Positions 10,639 through 19,590 of a DNA stretch of 64,000 nt are shown one piece after another (within the stretch, counting starts at the first letter, position 1; every line of letters starts with the position of its first letter). A program made the position numbers and the translations under genes. The stretch is from the NCBI RefSeq assembly GCF_022012305.1, contig NZ_JAKLTM010000009.1:97836-161835 (forward strand), given 5' to 3'. The DNA comes from Ramlibacter paludis. GTDB lineage: Bacteria > Pseudomonadota > Gammaproteobacteria > Burkholderiales > Burkholderiaceae_C. The notes under the pieces are model-generated. The model was given only the letters and a program-made list of their open reading frames with translations, was not told the DNA's origin and did not search any database.

Positions 10639-12477
10639 CTAGGGCTTCTCGCCGATGTTCTTCTGCAGGAAGTTCTCCACGCGGGTCCAGAAGTCGACGC
10701 GGGTCGACACCAGCCACCAGCCGTGGCCTTCTTCCAGGTATTCCACCCACTCCACGTTGGGGTTGGTCTTCTTCACGGCGTCGCGGATGCGCGTTCCGTG
10801 GATGATGGGCACGCGCCGGTCCGCGCCACCATGCGCGAGCAGCAGGGGCTGCTTGATGCTTGCCGCCTGCACCAGGGGCGACGTCGTCTTCAGCTGTTCC
10901 GCGTCCTTGGTCTGGTCGCCGACCAGCTCGGGCATGCCGAACAGCATGTAGTTGTTCGACATGTCGCTCCAGATCACGTCGTACATCAGGTTGATGTCGC
11001 TGACGCCGGCCCAGGCCACGCCGCACTTGAACAGTTCCGGGTTCTTGACCAGGCCCATCAAGGTTGCATAGCCGCCGTAGCTGGCGCCGGCGATGCAGAT
11101 GCGATCCGGGTCGGCGAGGCCTTGCGCGACGGCCCACCTGGCGCCGTCCGCGACGTCGTCCTGCATGGCCAGGCCCCATTGCTTGAAGCCCTTGCGGGCA
11201 TGCGCGAACCCGTAGCCGGTGCTGCCGCGGAATTCCGGTTCGAGCACGAGGTAGCCGCGCGACGCGAGGAATTGCGCGTCGGCGCGCCACTCCCACTCCT
11301 CGCGCAGCCAGGGTCCCCCGTGCACCAGCACCACCATCGGCAGCTTGCGGCCCTTGCTGCCCTGCGGGCGGGTCAGCCAGGCTGGAATGGACAGGCCGTC
11401 GCGGGCGGCGTAGCGGACCAGGTCCATCGCGGCCATCTGCTTGGGGTCGATCCCGCGCTGGACCGGGCCGATCTCCGTCAGCTTGCCGGTCTCGGTGTTG
11501 AACAGCAGGCTGCGGCCGGGGTCCACGTCCGAATAGGCGTAGACGAGCACGACGGGCACTTCGCCGCGCACCGGTGGCGTCAGGAGGTTCACCGTCGCCG
11601 GAAGCAGCTTGTCGATCCGCGCCTGCATTGCCTTCATGCGGTCGTCGAACCAGAGGGTCGAGCGTGCATCGCTCAGGTAGCGCACGCCCAGCAGGTGATC
11701 CGCGTCCTTGACCAGGTAGCCGTCGAAGTCGAAGTCCTTCATGGTCACCAGCGGCTCGTCGTCCAGCTTGCGCTGCGCCAGGTCGTAGCGGTAGAGGGCC
11801 TGCTTGTCGCCCTTGCGCACGGAGACGAACAGCGTGCCGTCCGGCGCGAAGCCCACCGGGTTGATGAATTCCCCGATGTAGAGGTTGGCCGTCTGCAGGA
11901 CCTCCCATTCCTTCTTCTTCGGGTCCAGGTACTGGAGCGCCCCCTTGTCCTTCTCCGCCGTGAACGCCACGCGCGGGTTGTCGTCGGCATCGATCAGCCA
12001 GCTCATCGCGCGGCCCGGGCCGATGATGCCGGTGCCGCGCGCTGTCCGCGTATTGAGGCGCTCGACCCGCACGTTCCAGAACTCGCCGCGCGCGCCCCAT
12101 TCGCCGTAGCGGACGAAGACGTCGTCGGAGTCCATCCGGCGGGTCGGGGAGTGGTAGCTGCCCCCGTTCAGTTCGCGGTGATCCGTTCCATCGCGTTGAA
12201 CCGCGCCGTAAAGGCCGCCCGGAACGTAGAACCCATTCCCCGCCGTTTGCGTGTCGGTCAGGTTGTAGACCAGGCGGTCGTCATTCACCCAGGCGAAGAA
12301 ATTGATGTCGACCTTGGGGTGCCACGCCGCCACCTTGGCCTGCAAGGTGTCCGTCTCCAGCACCACCAGGCGGCGGCGCCCTCCGGGGGGCGTCACGCCG
12401 ACGGCGACATGGCGGCCGGTCGGCGACAGCTTGGCGCCCGTGAAGGCCCGGTTCTCGAAGAACTTTTCCAGGGGCAC
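10639..12477 (-). CDS. S9-family peptidase; signal peptide out of frame
   Basis: A serine peptidase of the acylaminoacyl-peptidase/dipeptidyl-peptidase type: an N-terminal beta-propeller, then an alpha/beta-hydrolase domain with nucleophile GASYGGYA (Ser near residue 464), HGGADRRVPI and the histidine in EEGHGW near 583. The open frame begins at a GTG with no ribosome site. The better start is ATG 12563, which has AGGAG 7 nt upstream, but that frame differs from the mature protein by one nucleotide. In the mature frame the preceding codons encode a signal-peptide-like stretch SLALAAIGLLGGFVHAAPP with no start codon. This is either a real frameshift or an assembly error. It is a tandem paralogue of the next gene. 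Confidence 0.78.
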   Translation of the reverse strand: MPLEKFFENRAFTGAKLSPTGRHVAVGVTPPGGRRRLVVLETDTLQAKVAAWHPKVDINFFAWVNDDRLVYNLTDTQTAGNGFYVPGGLYGAVQRDGTDHRELNGGSYHSPTRRMDSDDVFVRYGEWGARGEFWNVRVERLNTRTARGTGIIGPGRAMSWLIDADDNPRVAFTAEKDKGALQYLDPKKKEWEVLQTANLYIGEFINPVGFAPDGTLFVSVRKGDKQALYRYDLAQRKLDDEPLVTMKDFDFDGYLVKDADHLLGVRYLSDARSTLWFDDRMKAMQARIDKLLPATVNLLTPPVRGEVPVVLVYAYSDVDPGRSLLFNTETGKLTEIGPVQRGIDPKQMAAMDLVRYAARDGLSIPAWLTRPQGSKGRKLPMVVLVHGGPWLREEWEWRADAQFLASRGYLVLEPEFRGSTGYGFAHARKGFKQWGLAMQDDVADGARWAVAQGLADPDRICIAGASYGGYATLMGLVKNPELFKCGVAWAGVSDINLMYDVIWSDMSNNYMLFGMPELVGDQTKDAEQLKTTSPLVQAASIKQPLLLAHGGADRRVPIIHGTRIRDAVKKTNPNVEWVEYLEEGHGWWLVSTRVDFWTRVENFLQKNIGEKP

Positions 12478-12580
12478 CGGAGGCGCGGCGTGGACGAAGC
12501 CTCCCAGGAGGCCGATGGCTGCAAGGGCAAGGCTGCGCCCGGCGCGATGAACGCGAACTTCATGGACTGCTCCTGGCGCG

Positions 12581-14557
12581 CTATTGGCCGATGTTCTTCT
12601 GCAGGAACTTCTCGACGCGGGTCCACCAGTCGATGCGATTGGGGACCAGCTTCCAGCCGTGCCCTTCGTCGGCGTATTCGACCCACTCCACTTGCGGGTT
12701 GGTCTTGGCCAGGGCGTCGCGCAGTTTCACGCTGTGGATGATGGGCACGCGGCGGTCCGCGTTGCCGTGCGCCAGCAGCAGGGGTTGCTTGACGCGCGCC
12801 GCCTGCTCGATGGGCGAGGTCGCCTTGAATTGCGCGGCGTCCTTGTCCTTGTCACCCACGAGCACCGGCATGCCATAGAGCTTGTAGGCCTCCGGCGAAT
12901 CGCTCCAGGTCACCTCGTACTTCAAGGTGAGGTCGCTCACGCCGGCCCACGAGATGCCGCACTTGTACAGGTCCGGGTCGTTCACCAGGCCCATGAGCGT
13001 CGCGTAGCCCCCGTAGCTCGCACCGGCGATGCAGATGCGCGCCGGATCCGCGATGCCCTGCGCGATGGCCCAGCGGGTGGCGTCGGCCACGTCGTTCTGC
13101 ATCGCCAGTCCCCATTGCTTGAAGCCGCGCCGCAGGTGATCGAAGCCGAAGCCGTCGCTGCCGCGGAACTCCGGCTCCAGCACGACGTAGCCGCGCGAAG
13201 CCAGGAACTGCGAGTCCGCCTTCCATTCCCATTCCTCGCGCACCCAGGGACCGCCGTGCACCAGCACGACCATCGGCATCTTCTTTCCCTTCGGCGTCCC
13301 CTTCGGCACGGTCAGCCAGGCGGGAATCTGCAGTCCGTCGCGGGCCGCGAAGCGCACCAGGTCCATGGGCGACATCTGTTTCGCATCGATGTCACGCTGC
13401 GACTTGCCCAGCTCGGTCAACTTGCCGGCCTTGGCATCGAACAGCAGGTAGCGGCCAGGGTCCACGTCGGAATAGGCGTAGACCAGCATGTACTGCGCCT
13501 CCGGCCGCAGGGCGGGTTCCAGCACGTTGACCGTTCCCGGCAACAAGCGATCCACCTGCGCCTGGACGCCCTTCATCCGGGCGTCGAACCACACCGTCGA
13601 ACGCGCATCGCTCAGGAAGCGTACTCCCAGCACCTGCTTGGTGTCCTGGACCAGCGAGCCGTGGAAGTCGTAGTCCGGCATGTTGACCAGCGGCTCGGCA
13701 TCGAGCTTCCGGGCCCGCAGGTCGTAGCGATAGAGCGCCCGCTTGTCCTTGCCGCGGCGCGCCGCCACGAACAAGGTGCCATCCGGTGCGAAGCCCACCG
13801 GGACCATGCTGCCGTCGATATAGCGGTCATATTCCACCAGCGGCGTCCAGCGCTCGGACGGGCTGTCGAATACCTGCAAGGCTCCTTTGGCGTTCTCGCC
13901 CGTGATCGCGATGCGGGGAACGTCGTTTTCGTCGGTCAACCACGCAAAGGCGGACCCTGGTCCGCGGACGGGGACCGCGCGGCCGGTACGCGTGTTCAGG
14001 CGCAGCAGCTGGAGGTTGTTGACGTCCCAGTTCCGGTCCACCTGGACGTTGACGACGAAGATGTCGTCCGAATCCTTCTTGGCCGTGGTGCTCTGGAAGT
14101 AGTGAAAGTAGTTCAGCATGCGCGACACCACATTCGTGTTTTCGCGCTCGTACGGATTTTCGCGATCGACCAGCTGGCGGAAGTCGGAGCCATCACGCTG
14201 CACGGCGTAGAGGCCGGGGCCGAGCCGGTTCTCGCCTTGCGGCGTTTCCTTGGACCAGACGCTGAACACCAGCCGGTCGTCATTGACCCACTCGATGTTG
14301 AACACGTCCGCGTCCTTGGGCGAGGCGACGGCCTTGGCCTTCATCGTCTCGGTCTCCAGCACCACCAGCTGCGTGTGGCCGCCCTTGGGCGTCACGCCGA
14401 CGGCCACGTAGCGCCCGCTCGGAGACAGCTGGGCGTCCTGGAATGCCGGGTTCTGGAAGAAGGCTTCCACAGGCACCGCCGCTTTCGCAGCAACAGCCAG
14501 GACAAGCCCCAGCCCGAAAAAAGCAGCGCGAACTGCCCGCAGTTTGATGTGTGACAT
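12581..14557 (-). CDS. S9-family serine peptidase, secreted
   Basis: A 658-aa paralogue of the adjacent downstream gene. It has an N-terminal signal peptide (basic MSHIKLRAVR, then a hydrophobic segment ending AKAAV), so it is probably periplasmic. The propeller region is followed by the catalytic domain with GASYGGYA (Ser near 514), HGNADRRVPI and the histidine of DEGHGW near 633. The gene ends about 100 nt before the mature frame of its duplicate and both end in QKNIG. TATAAA lies 8 nt before ATG 14557. Substrates are probably short peptides; specificity is not predictable. Confidence 0.88.
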   Translation of the reverse strand: MSHIKLRAVRAAFFGLGLVLAVAAKAAVPVEAFFQNPAFQDAQLSPSGRYVAVGVTPKGGHTQLVVLETETMKAKAVASPKDADVFNIEWVNDDRLVFSVWSKETPQGENRLGPGLYAVQRDGSDFRQLVDRENPYERENTNVVSRMLNYFHYFQSTTAKKDSDDIFVVNVQVDRNWDVNNLQLLRLNTRTGRAVPVRGPGSAFAWLTDENDVPRIAITGENAKGALQVFDSPSERWTPLVEYDRYIDGSMVPVGFAPDGTLFVAARRGKDKRALYRYDLRARKLDAEPLVNMPDYDFHGSLVQDTKQVLGVRFLSDARSTVWFDARMKGVQAQVDRLLPGTVNVLEPALRPEAQYMLVYAYSDVDPGRYLLFDAKAGKLTELGKSQRDIDAKQMSPMDLVRFAARDGLQIPAWLTVPKGTPKGKKMPMVVLVHGGPWVREEWEWKADSQFLASRGYVVLEPEFRGSDGFGFDHLRRGFKQWGLAMQNDVADATRWAIAQGIADPARICIAGASYGGYATLMGLVNDPDLYKCGISWAGVSDLTLKYEVTWSDSPEAYKLYGMPVLVGDKDKDAAQFKATSPIEQAARVKQPLLLAHGNADRRVPIIHSVKLRDALAKTNPQVEWVEYADEGHGWKLVPNRIDWWTRVEKFLQKNIGQ

Positions 14558-14589
14558 AGCGCGGCTTTATACCTGCGCCACGGCCGGGC

Positions 14590-15354
14590 TCACCCCCGGA
14601 TTTGCCCGTCCACGAACACTTTCAGTTCACCCGGCGCGAACTGCGTCCACGTTTCGTTGACGGTCAGTGGCGCCGTCACCACGACCGCCACCCTGTCGTC
14701 GGGTGTCGTGTTGCGGGCGAAGTCCACGCTCAGGTCCTCGTCGGCGAGCTGCGCGTGGGCAAAAGGATGCTTGCGCTCCACGTACCAGAGGTTGGTGGAG
14801 CAGTGCGCCCACAGCGCATCCCCATTGGAGAGGAGGAAGTTGAAGCGCCCATGCTTGGCAATGGCCGGCACCAGTTCGCGCAGCGTCAGCGTGAGCTCCT
14901 CGACGCTGGGCACGCCGGCGTGCGACTTCGACATCTCCTGCATCAGCCAGCAGAAGGCGCGCTCGCTGTCGGTGTTGCCCACCGGCTTGAAGCTGGCGTG
15001 CAGCCGCGGCTGGAAGTCCTGCAGGTCGCCGTTGTGCGCGAACACCCAGTAGCGGCCCCACAGCTCGCGCACGAAGGGATGGCAGTTCTGCAGCGCCACC
15101 TCGCCCTGCGTCGCCTTGCGGATGTGCGCCACGACGTTGCGGCTCTTGATCGGGTAGCGGCGGATCAGCTCCGCCACCGGCGACTCGCAGGCCGGCTGGT
15201 GGTCGACGAAGTGCCGCAGGCCCAGGCCCTCGAAGAAGGCGATGCCCCAGCCGTCCGAATGGTGGTCGGTGCGGCCGCCGCGCTGCGCGAAGCCGGCGAA
15301 GCTGAAGGTCACGTCGGTCGGCGTGTTGCAGTTCATCCCGAGCAGCTGGCACAT
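14590..15354 (-). CDS. Class II glutamine amidotransferase (YafJ-like)
   Basis: A stand-alone N-terminal-nucleophile amidohydrolase domain of 254 aa. Processing would expose the catalytic Cys2 (MCQLLGMNCNTP). The glutamine-site motifs HSDGWGIAFF, HIRKATQGEV and VFAHNGDL match the YafJ/GATase_4 family. These proteins hydrolyse a gamma-glutamyl amide, but the acceptor substrate is unknown. It starts 7 nt after the MFS exporter, so it is probably the last gene of the DUF1631-CWC-MFS-amidotransferase unit, with a possible own promoter overlapping the MFS stop. Confidence 0.85.
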   Translation of the reverse strand: MCQLLGMNCNTPTDVTFSFAGFAQRGGRTDHHSDGWGIAFFEGLGLRHFVDHQPACESPVAELIRRYPIKSRNVVAHIRKATQGEVALQNCHPFVRELWGRYWVFAHNGDLQDFQPRLHASFKPVGNTDSERAFCWLMQEMSKSHAGVPSVEELTLTLRELVPAIAKHGRFNFLLSNGDALWAHCSTNLWYVERKHPFAHAQLADEDLSVDFARNTTPDDRVAVVVTAPLTVNETWTQFAPGELKVFVDGQIRG

Positions 15355-15360
15355 GGGGCG

Positions 15361-15366
15361 ATTATT
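15361..15366 (-). promoter_or_regulatory. Putative -10 box of the amidotransferase gene
   Basis: Reading the minus strand, AATAAT (5 of 6 matches to TATAAT) is followed by exactly 6 nt and the ATG at 15354. It overlaps the stop codon of the upstream MFS gene. Confidence 0.4.
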
Positions 15367-16828
15367 GTTCGGGCGGGTCGCCTTGGGGGCCGCCTTTGAG
15401 TTGCCAGGCGGCCAGCATCGCCAGCGCGCAGATCGCCGCCAGCATCAGGAACGATTCGTCGAAGGCCGCCAGCCGCGCGTCGCTGGTCGGCCCGCGCAGG
15501 TTGGTGCCGTGCACTTCCAGCCGCCACTCCAGCACGATCGCGCACAGGCTCACGCCGGCGGCGCCGCCGAGCATGCGCAGGAAGTTGATGACGCTGGCGC
15601 CTTGCGGGATCAGCTCCTTGGCCAGCGGCCGCATGGAACCGAGGTTGAGCGAGGGCAGCACGAAACCCAGGCCGATGCGGCCCAGGATCGCCCAGGCCAC
15701 CAGCAAGGCGAGCGGCGTGCCCAGGTTGACGGTGGGCATCAACGCGAACGAAGCGGCCAGGAGCAGGAGGCCGCCGCCGACCATCACGTTGGTGGGCAAG
15801 CGGCGCGTGAGCCGCCCGGCCAGGCCGATGGTGATCGCCAGCACGATGCCCGAAGGCAGCAGGATGGTGCCGACGTGCGAGGCCGCGAGTCCCAGGCCCA
15901 GTTGCATGAAGACCGGCAGCAGGTAGGTCGAGCCGAACAGCGCGATGCCGTAGATGAAGGCGACCAGGCTGCCGAACGCATAGCTGCGGTAACCGAAGAC
16001 GGCCAGGTTCAGCAAGGCTTCGCGGCCGGTGCGCTGCGCGCGGCGCAGCCAGGCGACCAGCCCCCCGAACAAGGCCAGTGCGAGTCCCAACAGGCCGAAG
16101 GCCAGCAGGCGGCTGCCGCCGCGCACTTCGAGCAGTCCGTTCAACAGCGCGAGGGTGCCGCCGGCGCCCAGCAGCAGGCCGATCCAATCGAGCCGCGTGC
16201 CTTCGCGCTGGGCCGCCGCGCCGCCGGGCGCGCTGACGGGGACGAAGCGGTAGGCGAGCCAGATCGCCAGCACGCAGAACGGCACGACCATGAAGAAGAT
16301 CGAACGCCAGCCGAACAGGTCGACCAGCACGCCGCCTATGCTGGGGCCGAGCGCCGGCGCCAGCACCACGCCCATGCCGAACATGCCGCTGGCGCGGCCC
16401 TGCTCGTGCGGCTGGAAGGCGCGCATCATGATGATCGCCGGGATCGGCTGCACGATGCCCGCGGCCAGGCCCTCGGCCACGCGCGCCGCCAGCACCAGCG
16501 GGTAGTACGAAGCCAGGCCGCCGCCGATGCCGCCGGCCATCAGCAGCAGCATCGTGCCGGTGTAGGTGCGGCGGTAGCCATAGCGCGACAGCAGCCAGGG
16601 CGTGGTCAGCATCGACACGGTCATCGCCACCATGAAGCCCGAGGACACCCACTGCGCCTGTTCCTGGTTCAGCGTGAAGTAGTGCGCCATGTCGGGAATG
16701 GCGACGTTGACCACCGTCGACGACATGATGGAGGCCATCGTGCCCACCATCACCGACAGCATCAACAGCCAGCGGTAGCGCGGGCCGTAGCGCTCGCTCA
16801 GCGCGGCGATCGAGCTGGCTTCGCTCAC
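15362..16828 (-). CDS. MFS transporter, DHA2 family drug exporter
   Basis: A 488-aa inner-membrane proton-driven exporter with about 14 hydrophobic helices, as expected for the EmrB/QacA (DHA2) group. Motif-C-like GVVLAPALGPSIGGVLVD near residue 150 and the N-terminal VVNVAIPDMAHYFTLNQEQ are typical. The GTG at 16828 overlaps the CWC-protein stop by 4 nt, which sets the start; the frame is open further upstream but that part is the CWC gene's alternate frame. No EmrA-type membrane fusion partner is adjacent, so the substrate and any tripartite assembly are unknown. Confidence 0.88.
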   Translation of the reverse strand: MSEASSIAALSERYGPRYRWLLMLSVMVGTMASIMSSTVVNVAIPDMAHYFTLNQEQAQWVSSGFMVAMTVSMLTTPWLLSRYGYRRTYTGTMLLLMAGGIGGGLASYYPLVLAARVAEGLAAGIVQPIPAIIMMRAFQPHEQGRASGMFGMGVVLAPALGPSIGGVLVDLFGWRSIFFMVVPFCVLAIWLAYRFVPVSAPGGAAAQREGTRLDWIGLLLGAGGTLALLNGLLEVRGGSRLLAFGLLGLALALFGGLVAWLRRAQRTGREALLNLAVFGYRSYAFGSLVAFIYGIALFGSTYLLPVFMQLGLGLAASHVGTILLPSGIVLAITIGLAGRLTRRLPTNVMVGGGLLLLAASFALMPTVNLGTPLALLVAWAILGRIGLGFVLPSLNLGSMRPLAKELIPQGASVINFLRMLGGAAGVSLCAIVLEWRLEVHGTNLRGPTSDARLAAFDESFLMLAAICALAMLAAWQLKGGPQGDPPEQ

Positions 16829-17058
16829 GCCTCTGAGGCGCGGCGCGCGCAGGTTTCGCAGATGCAGGCCAGGCCGCGGGCCTGCTCGGGCACGCGCGCC
16901 AGCAGGTCGGCGCCGAAGTCGACCTGGGTGCACCAGCAGGCCTCGGGGGCGCGGCCGGTTTCGCGCGCGACTTCCATGGCGCAGCGATTCAGCCCGCCGC
17001 AGAGCGGGCAGGCGGATGCGTCAATGGACGGCGGCGACGGCCGGGGCGGCGACTGCAT
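16825..17058 (-). CDS. Cysteine-rich CWC family protein
   Basis: A 77-aa protein whose cysteines are arranged as CPLCGGLNRC, then CWC near residue 43, then CICETC near the C-terminus, matching the small CWC family of unknown function, probably metal-binding. It overlaps the DUF1631 gene by 38 nt and the MFS gene by 4 nt. This tight packing argues that it is a real translated gene in the unit. ATG 17058 is the only plausible start upstream of the cysteines. Confidence 0.75.
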   Translation of the reverse strand: MQSPPRPSPPSIDASACPLCGGLNRCAMEVARETGRAPEACWCTQVDFGADLLARVPEQARGLACICETCARRASEA

Positions 17059-19474
17059 GCCCGAATGGTAGCCGCTGGCTGGCGATCGTCTCGAGCGCGC
17101 GCGGCACCACGGCGTCCGACTCCACCGGCCGCAGCAGGCGCGAGCGCAGCAGCCGCTGCAGGCTGCGCCGCGTCATCGAGTGCGGGCGGTTGCCCTGGCT
17201 CGTGAACATGTAGAAGGCGCCGTTGCCGGAAGTCCAGACCAGGCGGGCGCGGTGCCACTGCTGGTGCGAGTGCAGGTCGACCCAGCTGTCGACGGCCAGC
17301 GCCGCCATCTGCTGCTCGGCCTCGGCTTCTCCCAGCGGTTCGTCCGGCAGGATCACCTCGCCGTGGTGGGCGGTGAGTTCGCCGTGGCCGGAGGGCCGGG
17401 TGTCCTCGAAGCCGGCCGCCTGCAGTTCCGCCTCGCCCATCCAGAGCTGGTCGGGGCCGCGCGAAGGCGGCTGCGGCGCGGGCGGCGCAGCGTGGCGATC
17501 GGACGCCGGCATCTCGCCCTGGCGTTGCTTGGCGCGCAGCTTGAGCACCGGCCTGTGCAGGCGTTCGAGGTGCTGGAAGAAGGCCTCGCTGTCGGCGGGC
17601 GATTCGCCCAGCATGGCCAGGCCCGCGCGCAGCTTCATCAGCACCTGCGGGATCAGCGCGAAGGCGCGGGCGGGCTCGTGCAGCGCACGATCGGGGTTCA
17701 CGCTGAACAGCAGGTCGGCCAGCAGCGCCACGTAGCCGCCGGGATCGATCCCGTGCTGCGGATCCGACAGGCGCGCATGCGCGACCACCAGGCTCCAGCG
17801 GCGCAGCACGAAGTCGCGCATCGTCTCGGTCGCTTCGGCGAGGTCGCTGCGCTGCGCGAATTCGCCGGCGATGCGGTCGGCTTCCTGCTGGCGCTTCTGG
17901 GCGAACTCCACCGCGCGCAGCACCTTCTTCTGCGCTTCGGCGTCCAGCGTGTCCTGCGCGGCCCAGCTGGCTTCCAGGGTGGCCAGCGCCAGCCGGAACG
18001 GCCCGACGCCGTCGAAGGAGTCGAAGTCGTTGAGCCGGCGGAAGTTCTGCACCACCGGGCCGAGGAAGGCGCGGAAGGCGACGCTGAATTCGTCGTTGAA
18101 GGCGAAGCTGCGCTCGGCCACCCGCTCGATCAGGCGGCGGCCCGGATGCTCCTCGTCGCTGAAGAAGCGCGGCGCCACCAGCGACAGCCGCAGCAGCGAA
18201 GGCTCGAGGCCGACGATGGCTTCGCGCACCGGCGCGAGCAGGCGCGGGTCCTGCGCCACTTCGTCGACCAGCTTGCGCACGACTTCCAGCGCGTAGACCT
18301 GGCCCAGTTCGCGCGCCTGCTGCTTGAGGCGGCCGCGCACCAGCGCGCGCTCGCGCGGCTGCGCCAGGTTGCCCCAGGTCTCCTGCGGCAAGGGGCTGTT
18401 GGTGCCGACCTGCCGCGGCGGCCGCTCCACCGGCGGCAGGTGCACGTATTGCTGCGCCTGCGCGCTGTCGTAGCTGACGTGCTGCGTCTCGGCTTCGATG
18501 GCGGCGATCTCGGCTTCGATCGCGGCGTAGTAGGAGGGCTGCAGTTCCTGCTCGCCCTGCGGCAGGCCGCGGCGGAGGAATTCACCCAGCTGCATGCCTT
18601 CGTGCGATGCGGACTGAAGCGGCGCGTGGCCGCTGTGGCCATGGCTGCCGCCTGCGGCCTGCGGCACCCCACCGGCGCCCGATCCGCCGCCGCCGCCGCC
18701 GGCCGGCGCACTGCCGCCCGCAGGTCCCAGCCCCTGGAAGCCCGAAGGCGCGCCCCCGCGTTGCTGCGCGGGCATGCCGCCGTCGGCGGGCAGCAGCGGC
18801 GCCGCGCGCGAAGGCGTGCCGCGCAGCCGGTAGCCGGCCGCCTGCACGCGCGCCAGCGTCAACAGGTGCGACTGGTCGCCATAGAGCTCTTCGAGTTCCT
18901 TGGCCAGCGGGCTCACCATGTGGCGCAGCCAGAGCGCCGGCCAGGCCGGTTCGACCTTGGTCTCGCCCATCAGCTTGCGCAAGGTGCGGGCGTAGACCTC
19001 GGGGCGCAGCGGGTTGCGTTCGGGCTGCACCACGTCGAGCCCGAGCGCGCTGCTCATGAGCGCGTCCAGCTCCGCCAGCGGCCGCTCCAGCATGGCATTG
19101 AGCTGCTGCGCGAGGCGCGAGGATTCGATCGCTTCGTCGATCTCGTTCTCGCCCACCAGCGTGAGCGACGAGGGGCGCAGCGCCGGCGCCGGCTTGTCGG
19201 CGCTTTCGCCGCTGGCGTCGGCGTGGAAGGCGGCCTGCAGCAGCTGCGGGAAGCGCACGGCCCAGCGCGCGCGCCGGGCCAGCAGCTCGCGCCAGGCGTC
19301 GGCGCAGTCGCGGCGCTCGTCGTTCTTGTGCGCCTGCATCTCCGCGGCCTGCAATTCGGCCACGGCGTGGTCGACGCAGCGCTCCAGGAGATGGGTGGCG
19401 GCGCGGGCGGCTTCGCCCATGCTGCGGGTGACGGTGGCGGTGGTCATGACGTCTGCGGGCCGGGATGCAGTCAT
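17021..19474 (-). CDS. DUF1631 family protein
   Basis: An 817-aa cytoplasmic protein of the DUF1631 family, recognised from ALGLDVVQPERNPLRPEVYARTL-type sequence near residue 165 (ALGLDVVQPERNPLRPEV is conserved). The middle section around residues 240-300 is low complexity and rich in Gly, Ala, Ser and Pro. The second half (LVDEVAQDPRLLAPVREAIV) is helical. The function is not established. ATG 19474 is used; ATG 19447 is an equally possible start, since neither has a clear ribosome site. It is the first gene of the CWC-MFS-amidotransferase unit and is divergent from the GNAT gene. Confidence 0.82.
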   Translation of the reverse strand: MTASRPADVMTTATVTRSMGEAARAATHLLERCVDHAVAELQAAEMQAHKNDERRDCADAWRELLARRARWAVRFPQLLQAAFHADASGESADKPAPALRPSSLTLVGENEIDEAIESSRLAQQLNAMLERPLAELDALMSSALGLDVVQPERNPLRPEVYARTLRKLMGETKVEPAWPALWLRHMVSPLAKELEELYGDQSHLLTLARVQAAGYRLRGTPSRAAPLLPADGGMPAQQRGGAPSGFQGLGPAGGSAPAGGGGGGSGAGGVPQAAGGSHGHSGHAPLQSASHEGMQLGEFLRRGLPQGEQELQPSYYAAIEAEIAAIEAETQHVSYDSAQAQQYVHLPPVERPPRQVGTNSPLPQETWGNLAQPRERALVRGRLKQQARELGQVYALEVVRKLVDEVAQDPRLLAPVREAIVGLEPSLLRLSLVAPRFFSDEEHPGRRLIERVAERSFAFNDEFSVAFRAFLGPVVQNFRRLNDFDSFDGVGPFRLALATLEASWAAQDTLDAEAQKKVLRAVEFAQKRQQEADRIAGEFAQRSDLAEATETMRDFVLRRWSLVVAHARLSDPQHGIDPGGYVALLADLLFSVNPDRALHEPARAFALIPQVLMKLRAGLAMLGESPADSEAFFQHLERLHRPVLKLRAKQRQGEMPASDRHAAPPAPQPPSRGPDQLWMGEAELQAAGFEDTRPSGHGELTAHHGEVILPDEPLGEAEAEQQMAALAVDSWVDLHSHQQWHRARLVWTSGNGAFYMFTSQGNRPHSMTRRSLQRLLRSRLLRPVESDAVVPRALETIASQRLPFGHAVAAPAVAAVH

Positions 19475-19578
19475 TAGAGCTACAGCATGCCGCAGCCGCA
19501 GGGTCGGCCAAAGGGCTCCGGCCAAGTGGTGCGTCCGGTGCGCCGGATGGCGGCCAAAGCGTAAGTGAGTGTTTCGCC

Positions 19579-19584
19579 CATACT
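19579..19584 (+). promoter_or_regulatory. Putative -10 box of the GNAT gene (leaderless arrangement)
   Basis: CATACT (4 of 6 matches to TATAAT) is followed by 6 nt and ATG 19591. The gap GGATGG is purine rich, so it could act partly as a ribosome site instead. The rest of the 116-nt divergent region holds three copies of CGGCCAA (19505, 19519 and 19551). Confidence 0.35.
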
Positions 19585-19590
19585 GGATGG

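Noticed and set aside
12393..12686. 97-aa ORF starting MGRIRRRRARL as a separate gene
   Set aside because: It is the frame of the misplaced signal-peptide start of the S9 peptidase and runs into the end of the upstream paralogue; only its ATG at 12563 is meaningful.
12584..14554. 656-aa open frame antisense to the S9 peptidase
   Set aside because: Composition mirror: low-complexity His/Gln/Arg-rich translation with no domain, while the peptidase motifs on the minus strand are complete.
17242..19400. CRISPR array or tandem repeats in the DUF1631 low-complexity region
   Set aside because: The repeats are short Gly/Ala/Ser-coding runs without regular spacers; nowhere in the window is there a regular repeat-spacer pattern.
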